A stretch of DNA of 12,500 nt from Clostridiales bacterium (GTDB lineage Bacteria > Bacillota > Clostridia > UBA8921), in contig DOHE01000082.1 of the NCBI GenBank assembly GCA_003535395.1, forward strand, positions 1 through 12,500. The letters are read 5' to 3'. The notes beneath the pieces were generated by a model. It made no database searches, was not told the DNA's origin, and saw nothing but the letters and a program-made list of their open reading frames with translations. A program made the position numbers and the translations under genes. The number at the start of each line of letters is the position of its first letter. The stretch's first letter is position 1. Positions 7,840-12,500 of this stretch are shown here, piece after piece.

Positions 7840-8418
7840 CTAAACTCCCTCCCGTAAAGCCAGAAAATTCCTCATGATCACGTGCCCCAGGGGCGTCAGG
7901 ATGGACTCAGGATGGAACTGCACCCCGTAAACCCGGCAATCCCTGTGTTTCACCGCCATCACTTCCCCTGCTTCATCCTCCGCCACCACATTCAGCACCT
8001 CCGGCAGCGTTTCCTTCACCGCGATCAGCGAATGATACCGGGCTGCATCGATGCGCTCCGGCAAGCCAGTGAACAGATCGCAGTTCCCATCCACCCGGAT
8101 AATGCTTTTTTTTCCATGCATCAGCTGTCTGGCCAGCCCGATCCTGGCCCCGTACACCTCGCAGATTCCCTGATGCCCCAGGCACACCCCCAAAATCGGG
8201 ATCTTCCCTGCAAACCGGCGCACCACATCCTCCAGCACCCCCGCATCTTTCGGGTACCCCGGCCCCGGCGACAGGATAATGTGCGATGGGCCAAAAGCCC
8301 CGATCTCCTCCACGCTCCACGCATCATTGCGTATCACCCGGATATTCGGGTCCATGCTCCCCGCCAGCTGCACCAGATTATAGGAAAAACTGTCATAATT
8401 ATCGATGAGCAGGATCAT
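7840..8418 (-). CDS. trpG: Anthranilate synthase glutamine amidotransferase component
   Basis: Class I glutamine amidotransferase that hydrolyses glutamine and passes ammonia to TrpE for anthranilate synthesis. It is 192 residues, the normal length. The N-terminal DNYDSFSYNL, the oxyanion loop SPGPGYP (50-56), nucleophile Cys79 in GVCLGHQ and the His169/Glu171 pair in FHPES are all present, so the triad is complete. The family also supplies PabA for folate synthesis, and some species use one protein for both; its position between trpE and trpD supports the trp role. Its ATG overlaps the trpE stop by four bases (ATGA), which should couple translation of the two subunits. Confidence 0.97.
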   Translation of the reverse strand: MILLIDNYDSFSYNLVQLAGSMDPNIRVIRNDAWSVEEIGAFGPSHIILSPGPGYPKDAGVLEDVVRRFAGKIPILGVCLGHQGICEVYGARIGLARQLMHGKKSIIRVDGNCDLFTGLPERIDAARYHSLIAVKETLPEVLNVVAEDEAGEVMAVKHRDCRVYGVQFHPESILTPLGHVIMRNFLALREGV

Positions 8419-9887
8419 CCTTCGTCCACCTCCCCGGCTTCCTGGACCGCCTTCATCACGGCAAGCGCTTTGTGGGCCGATTCATCGTATTCATTATCCG
8501 GGAGGCTGTCTGCCACGATACCGCCACCGGCTTGCACGTAGACCCGCCCTCCCTGCTTGACCGCCATGCGGATGGCGATGCAGGTATCCATGTTCCCGGT
8601 GAAATCCAGGTATCCCAGCGCTCCGCCATAAATGCCCCGGGGCTCTTTTTCCATCTCTTCGATGATTTCGCACGCCCGGATCTTGGGCGCTCCCGACAGC
8701 GTGCCCGCCGGCAGCACCGCCTCGATGGCGCTGCACCCGTCGCGTTCCGGAAGGATGTCGCTTTCCACTTGGGAACAAATGTGCATGATCCGGGAATACC
8801 GGTGGATCATCATATATTCGCGGACCTCCACCGAGGAGAACCGGGAAATCCGGCCCAGGTCGTTCCGCCCCAGATCCACCAGCATGTTGTGCTCGGAAAG
8901 CTCTTTCTCATCTGCCAGCAGTTCCTTTTCAAGCTGAAGGTCCTCTTCTTCTGTCCGGCCCCGGGGTCGGGATCCTGCCACCGGGAAGGTGGTGAGCCGG
9001 CCGTTCTGCAACCGGACCAGGGTCTCGGGAGAGGTGCTCATGATCTCATTGTCATCAATACAAAGGTACACCATGTAGGGAGAAGGATTGGTCATGCGCA
9101 GCACCCGGTAGGCATTGATCAGACTGCCCTCGTAAGGCGCTGTGAACTGCCGCGAAATCACCGCCTGGAAGATATCCCCCGCCCGGATATATGCTTTTGT
9201 GCGCTCCACCAATTCTCCGTAATCTTTGCGGCTTACATTAGATACAAACTCCACGTTTCTTTGACTTTTCAGCTGCGGCAGCGGCCGGATGTCCCGGATC
9301 ATGGCCGCCAGTCTGTCAAGCTCCTCCGCTGCCCGGGCATGATTCTCCGCGACCCGGTCCGCCCGGTCGGTCCGGACATTGGCGATGAGGCATATTTTCT
9401 GTTTCAGGTGATCGTAAGCGATGACCCGGTCAAACAGCATCAAATCAAAATCATTGCTAACGCCCCGCTTAATCTTCAGTTTCGGTTCCGCATACCCGAT
9501 CATGGCATAGGCGAAATATCCCACAAAACCCCCGGAAAATGGCGGCATTTCAGGCAGTTTGGGTGCCCGGTACCCGGCCTGGATCTCGCGCAGCACATCC
9601 AGCGGTTGGTCTGTTGTCCGAACTTCCTGCCGTCCGTCCTGCTCCAGGGTGACCTTTCCGTCTTTGCAAAAGACGCGCATCACCGGATCAAACCCCAAAA
9701 AGGAATACCGGCCCCACTTTTCGCCCCCCTCCACGCTTTCCAGCAGGAAACACCGGCGGCTGATGCCGGCGATTTTCCGAAGCAGCGTGATGGGCGTGAT
9801 GATATCTGCATAGATCTCTCTGCATACCGGCACGATGCTGTACGCATTTGCCAGTTCCTGCACCCTTTCAAGTCCGGGCTTGATCAT
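8415..9887 (-). CDS. trpE: Anthranilate synthase component I
   Basis: Chorismate-binding subunit that forms anthranilate with ammonia from TrpG; it is the first and usually the feedback-regulated step. The 490-residue length is normal. The LLES motif at 48-51, which forms part of the tryptophan-binding site in characterised TrpE, is intact, so inhibition by tryptophan is likely. Catalytic-domain motifs include FPVAGSRPRGRT, GTLSGAPK at 395-402, GIYGGALGYLDF and GGGIVADS. The frame is open to an ATG at 10073, but I chose 9887 (MIKPGLERVQEL). It matches the usual start, follows AAGGAAAGGCGG, and lies downstream of a good promoter that falls inside the longer version. It is the first gene of the operon. 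Confidence 0.97.
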   Translation of the reverse strand: MIKPGLERVQELANAYSIVPVCREIYADIITPITLLRKIAGISRRCFLLESVEGGEKWGRYSFLGFDPVMRVFCKDGKVTLEQDGRQEVRTTDQPLDVLREIQAGYRAPKLPEMPPFSGGFVGYFAYAMIGYAEPKLKIKRGVSNDFDLMLFDRVIAYDHLKQKICLIANVRTDRADRVAENHARAAEELDRLAAMIRDIRPLPQLKSQRNVEFVSNVSRKDYGELVERTKAYIRAGDIFQAVISRQFTAPYEGSLINAYRVLRMTNPSPYMVYLCIDDNEIMSTSPETLVRLQNGRLTTFPVAGSRPRGRTEEEDLQLEKELLADEKELSEHNMLVDLGRNDLGRISRFSSVEVREYMMIHRYSRIMHICSQVESDILPERDGCSAIEAVLPAGTLSGAPKIRACEIIEEMEKEPRGIYGGALGYLDFTGNMDTCIAIRMAVKQGGRVYVQAGGGIVADSLPDNEYDESAHKALAVMKAVQEAGEVDEG

Positions 9888-9938
9888 GATGTCCGCCTTT
9901 CCTTCTATACATACTGTTTCATGGCTTTGAATTGAATA

Positions 9939-9967
9939 ATGATAAACCCGGAAGGGGGGTTTGTCAA
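9939..9967 (-). promoter_or_regulatory. trp operon promoter
   Basis: On the minus strand a consensus TTGACA -35 box (9967-9962) and a TATCAT -10 box (9944-9939, five of six consensus bases) are separated by exactly 17 bases. Transcription would start near 9932, giving a leader of about 45 bases before the trpE ATG at 9887. Confidence 0.8.
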
Positions 9968-9972
9968 ACCCC
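9944..9972. promoter_or_regulatory. Candidate operator: inverted repeats over the trp promoter
   Basis: GGGGTTTGTCAAACCCC at 9956-9972 is a perfect inverted repeat of 7-base arms around three bases, and the trp -35 box lies within it. A third half-site, AAACCC at 9944-9949, pairs with GGGTTT at 9957-9962, so half-sites fill the spacer between -35 and -10. A protein bound here would block RNA polymerase. The regulator is not encoded in the window. Confidence 0.55.
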
Positions 9973-10046
9973 TGCGCACGCCCGGAAGGCCCAGCCGGCG
10001 CGCTCTGCGCCTGTCCTGCTGGCGGGCTGATGCACCTTGTCAATTT

Positions 10047-10062
10047 TCGACCGTTCGGTCGA
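10047..10062. promoter_or_regulatory. 16-base palindrome, possible TetR-family operator
   Basis: TCGACCGTTCGGTCGA has 7-base arms around a TT centre. The GACCG-NN-CGGTC arrangement resembles operators of many TetR-family repressors. It lies between the divergent operons, about 80 bases upstream of the trp -35 box and about 120 bases before the transporter operon start, so it could serve either. No regulator gene is next to it. Confidence 0.4.
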
Positions 10063-10111
10063 CTCGACGCCATAGCATATTTCCTGCAACAGGAGTATAA
10101 CGGATTTCATG

Positions 10112-10140
10112 TTGCAATTTGGGTATCTTCCGTTCAAAAT
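10112..10140 (+). promoter_or_regulatory. Weak candidate promoter for the DUF485-symporter operon
   Basis: TTGCAA (10112-10117) and CAAAAT (10135-10140) are 17 bases apart and lie 42 bases upstream of the first ATG. The -10 box matches consensus at only four positions, so this promoter may need an activator or the true start may be elsewhere. Confidence 0.3.
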
Positions 10141-10182
10141 GGACGGATATCCGCTGCAGCAGAATAACAAGGAGGGTTTTTT

Positions 10183-10482
10183 ATGCACGGAGAGTCAACC
10201 AACTGGAAGAAGGACAACGCATCTTCCCTCAAGGAACTTCTTGGGAAATGGTTTTTCCTTCTCTATGCCCTGATCTATGCGGGTTTCATCCTGCTCAATG
10301 TCCTGAGCCCTGAAGTCATGGCCATGGACATCGGCAGCCTGAATATAGCAATCGTATACGGTTTCGGCCTGATCCTGTTCGCCATCTTCCTTTCCTTTGT
10401 CTACAATCATGTAGGCTCCCACGCGGAGCAGCTTTTAAACAAGGATGAGGAAACTTCAGGAGAAGAGGTGTGTGGGAAGTGA
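10183..10482 (+). CDS. DUF485 family small membrane protein (YjcH-like)
   Basis: A 99-residue protein with two predicted membrane helices (about residues 22-41 and 54-75). They are separated by a short loop containing LSPEVMAMD, with a charged C-terminal tail. Helix order, length and the GSLNIAIVYGFGLILFAIFL segment fit DUF485, the family of E. coli YjcH. Members are encoded directly before ActP-type symporters; their precise role is not established, and a partner or assembly function is an inference from context. Translation is well supported by AAGGAGG seven bases before the ATG. The last bases overlap the start of the symporter gene, so the two are probably translated together. Confidence 0.85.
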   Translation: MHGESTNWKKDNASSLKELLGKWFFLLYALIYAGFILLNVLSPEVMAMDIGSLNIAIVYGFGLILFAIFLSFVYNHVGSHAEQLLNKDEETSGEEVCGK

Positions 10483-12428
10483 ATTATACAGTATCCCCCT
10501 GGGCAGTCGTATTGTTTGTCGCGTTTGTGGCCTCTGTATTGGCCATATCCTACCATTTTGCACGCAAGACCCGTTCCTCCAAGGCCTATTTTGCTGCAGG
10601 AGGCTCCATCCACTGGTCCGTCAACGGCATCGCCTTTGCCGGGGACTACCTGTCCGCCGCCTCCTTCCTTGGCATCTGCGGCATGATCGCCATGGCAGGC
10701 TATGACGGATTCCTGTATTCCATCGGTTACCTGGCCGGTTGGATCGTTGCCCTGTTCCTGGTCGCGGAACCCATGAAACGGCTTGGAAAATACACCTTTA
10801 CCGACGCACTGGATTCCAAATTCAACTCCAAAGGCATCCAGCTCACGGCCGCCATCAGCACCCTGGTGGTTTCCATCTTCTATTTGATTCCCCAGATGGT
10901 GGGAGCCGGAGCGCTGGTGACTCCGTTGCTGGGCTTCCCTGCCGAAGCAGGCGTACTGCTGGTAGGCATCATCGTGATCGTCATCGTTGCTACGGCCGGC
11001 ATGACCTCCACCACCTATGTGCAGTTTCTCAAAGGCGGCCTGCTCATCGTTTTTTCACTGATTCTGGTGTTTCTCATCCTTGCTCGCGGGTTTTCGACCA
11101 AGCCCGACCAGGGCGGAGATGTGCCTTACCATGATTTTATCACCCTTGATGCCCAGGTCGCCGGAGATGGCAGCCTTCAGCTCAGCGAACCTTCCTATAC
11201 GCTGGAGAAAGTATTGCATTCCGGTTCCGGAAGCAAGGCGGTCACCTTCGCTCTGCTGAAAAAAGACGGCATCGTTTCCGCGTGGAAATTCAATGCTGCA
11301 GCGGGCAAGCTGGAGGAGACCCTGTACATCACCCAGTATCCCGACGGCCGCACACTATATAACGGGGGCACCAAGGATGAAGGGAACTTCTATCAGGTGG
11401 GCAATATAAGCAAACTGGAAGGGGACCCCAACGGCAAGACCGGAACCCTGGACCTCTTTTCCTTCTTTGACAAGATCAAAAACAGCACTGTTATTCTCTG
11501 GAGCAAACAGGTGCTTGTGGATGACGACAAAGTGCAGTACACGATTTATACGCAAAATCCGACCTCGGGCAGGGATATTCTGAAGCCCGGACTGAAGTTC
11601 AAGGTCGATACCGCCAAAGGGGCCACGCCTCTCAGCCGTCTGGATTTCATCTCCCTGATGCTGGCGCTGTTTTTGGGAACCGCCGCCCTGCCGCACATCC
11701 TGATCCGTTATTATACGGTCCCCAGCCCGGCCTGCGCGCGCAAATCCACCATCGTGGCCATTGCCGCCATCGGACTGTTTTACATCCTCACGCTGTTCAT
11801 GGGACTGGGCGCCATGGTCAACGGTGTCATTGACCTGACCAACGACAACATGTCCGCGCCCCTGCTGGCCAAATCCTTTGGAATCACGATTTTCGCCGTC
11901 GTCTCCGCGCTGGCCTTCGCCACTATCCTGGGAACGGTGAGCGGGCTCATCGTAGCCGCTTCCGGCGCAGTAGCCCATGACCTCATGGACAAGTTCCTGG
12001 GGATGAACATGCCGGACAAAAAGAAGGTGAAGGCAGGAAAAATCGCCGCTATCGGCGTGGGAGTCATCGCCATGGCCCTGGGAATCCTCTTTAAGGGCAT
12101 GAACGTCTCCTACCTGGTGGGCTGGGCTTTCTCCGTAGCCGCTTCCGCCAACCTTCCGGCCATCCTGATGATCCTCTTTTGGAAAAAGACCACAAAACAG
12201 GGCGTCATCGTGTCCATCGTCACCGGTCTGGTATCCGCTATGACCCTGATCCTGCTTTCTCAGGAAACCTTTACCAACGTATACCACCTGGTAGGGGTGC
12301 GGGCCCCGGTGCAACTCAACAACCCGGCCATCCTCTCCGTCCCCTTAAGCTTTCTCTCCCTGGTCATCGCATCCCTGCTGACAAAGCGTAAAAAAGCAGA
12401 CAAAGCGGTTGAACCGGTGAATGCCTGA
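10470..12428 (+). CDS. Sodium:solute symporter, acetate permease (ActP)-like, with large extracellular loop
   Basis: Inner-membrane secondary transporter of the SSS family, related to the cation/acetate symporter ActP. Diagnostic segments are GDYLSAASFLGI (59-70), GTAALPHILIRYYTV (403-417) and AFATILGTVSGLIVAASGAVAHDL (482-505); the first and last lie in the helices that form the family's sodium site. I count about 13 hydrophobic helices, six before and seven after a hydrophilic stretch at residues 207-390. With the usual N-out topology that ~180-residue loop would be extracellular. E. coli ActP has a much shorter loop there. The preceding DUF485 gene supports a monocarboxylate role, but the substrate is unproven. 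The GTG at 10470 is preferred because AGGAG precedes it by seven bases. A second GTG at 10479 would give a GTGA overlap with the upstream stop. The C-terminus is Lys-rich. Confidence 0.88.
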   Translation: MWEVNYTVSPWAVVLFVAFVASVLAISYHFARKTRSSKAYFAAGGSIHWSVNGIAFAGDYLSAASFLGICGMIAMAGYDGFLYSIGYLAGWIVALFLVAEPMKRLGKYTFTDALDSKFNSKGIQLTAAISTLVVSIFYLIPQMVGAGALVTPLLGFPAEAGVLLVGIIVIVIVATAGMTSTTYVQFLKGGLLIVFSLILVFLILARGFSTKPDQGGDVPYHDFITLDAQVAGDGSLQLSEPSYTLEKVLHSGSGSKAVTFALLKKDGIVSAWKFNAAAGKLEETLYITQYPDGRTLYNGGTKDEGNFYQVGNISKLEGDPNGKTGTLDLFSFFDKIKNSTVILWSKQVLVDDDKVQYTIYTQNPTSGRDILKPGLKFKVDTAKGATPLSRLDFISLMLALFLGTAALPHILIRYYTVPSPACARKSTIVAIAAIGLFYILTLFMGLGAMVNGVIDLTNDNMSAPLLAKSFGITIFAVVSALAFATILGTVSGLIVAASGAVAHDLMDKFLGMNMPDKKKVKAGKIAAIGVGVIAMALGILFKGMNVSYLVGWAFSVAASANLPAILMILFWKKTTKQGVIVSIVTGLVSAMTLILLSQETFTNVYHLVGVRAPVQLNNPAILSVPLSFLSLVIASLLTKRKKADKAVEPVNA

Positions 12429-12452
12429 TGGGATCTCGCAGGATGGATCTTG

Positions 12453-12490
12453 AAAAAAACCGGCTGCCAAAGGGATGGCAGCCGGTTTTT
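12453..12490 (+). terminator. Rho-independent terminator of the transporter operon
   Basis: AAACCGGCTGCC (12457-12468) and GGCAGCCGGTTT (12477-12488) are perfect 12-base complementary arms around an 8-base loop, followed by a T run. The hairpin lies 28 bases after the symporter stop. The A run before it makes it potentially bidirectional, so it may also stop transcripts arriving from the right on the minus strand. Confidence 0.95.
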
Positions 12491-12500
12491 ATGATGTGGA

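Larger units (their letters stand above)
9888..10182. other. Divergent intergenic region between trpE and the transporter operon
   Basis: About 295 bases separating the two divergent operons. It contains the trp promoter with an overlapping palindrome, a second 16-base palindrome at 10047-10062, and a weak candidate promoter for the plus-strand operon. The segment 9970-10036 is GC-rich, with only weak secondary structure and no gene. I searched by eye for T-box elements, TRAP-like GAG/TAG repeats and tandem Trp codons in the trp leader direction and saw none. Confidence 0.7.

Noticed and set aside
9903..9920. Mini-ORF MKQYV just before trpE as a leader peptide
   Set aside because: It has no Trp codon, no good ribosome binding site and no terminator/antiterminator hairpins around it, so it is probably chance.
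8472..9935. A 487-codon plus-strand open frame opposite trpE
   Set aside because: It is antisense to a clear trpE, is His/Pro/Arg-rich with no recognisable domain, and reflects the lack of stop codons opposite GC-rich codons.
9970..10036. GC-rich segment as a T-box or attenuator for trp
   Set aside because: It lies upstream of the predicted transcription start, lacks the T-box AGGGTGG core and has only imperfect stems without a T run.
10038..10043. A second TTGACA on the minus strand as an upstream trp promoter
   Set aside because: No acceptable -10 box lies 16-18 bases downstream, where the sequence is GC-rich.
10144..10153. CGGATATCCG palindrome near the transporter start
   Set aside because: Only ten bases long, so expected by chance; there is no matching second site.

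Overview
The window reads as chromosomal DNA from a moderately GC-rich, low-branching Gram-positive bacterium, most likely a member of the Clostridia. The evidence is an AddB-type (not RecBCD-type) recombination nuclease subunit with clostridial AddB signatures, a complete trpEGDCFBA operon with a separate trpG, strong AGGAGG-like ribosome binding sites and sigma-A type promoters. I cannot name the genus from the sequence alone.

Layout from left to right. Positions 1-2693 (minus) are the first ~897 codons of addB, whose 3' end lies outside the window. Positions 2726-3037 (minus) hold a short, AT-rich MNT-type nucleotidyltransferase gene with its own promoter and no visible HEPN partner. Positions 3169-9887 (minus) are a complete tryptophan operon in the order trpE-trpG-trpD-trpC-trpF-trpB-trpA. 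Every junction overlaps by 4 or 8 bases or is separated by 0-4 bases. Together these genes take chorismate to L-tryptophan: TrpE/TrpG make anthranilate, TrpD adds phosphoribosyl, TrpF isomerises, TrpC forms indole-glycerol phosphate and TrpA/TrpB make tryptophan. A well-formed promoter (TTGACA, 17-base spacer, TATCAT) lies just upstream of trpE. Its -35 box is the centre of a perfect inverted repeat that looks like a repressor operator. The expected leader is only about 45 bases, with no room for a T-box or classical attenuator.

Positions 9888-10182 form a divergent intergenic region with a second palindrome of the TetR-operator style. Positions 10183-12428 (plus) are a two-gene transport operon: a small DUF485 membrane protein and a large sodium:solute symporter of the acetate permease (ActP) group with a ~180-residue external loop. 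It ends in a clear intrinsic terminator.

The most unusual content is inside the trp operon. trpC and trpF carry in-frame tandem repeats with 18- and 21-base periods. These add low-complexity segments to otherwise intact enzymes, and a QER peptide word recurs in both genes. TrpA also has Glu where the family's catalytic Asp (Asp60 of E. coli) normally sits. I did not find a wholly new defence or mobile system in this window.
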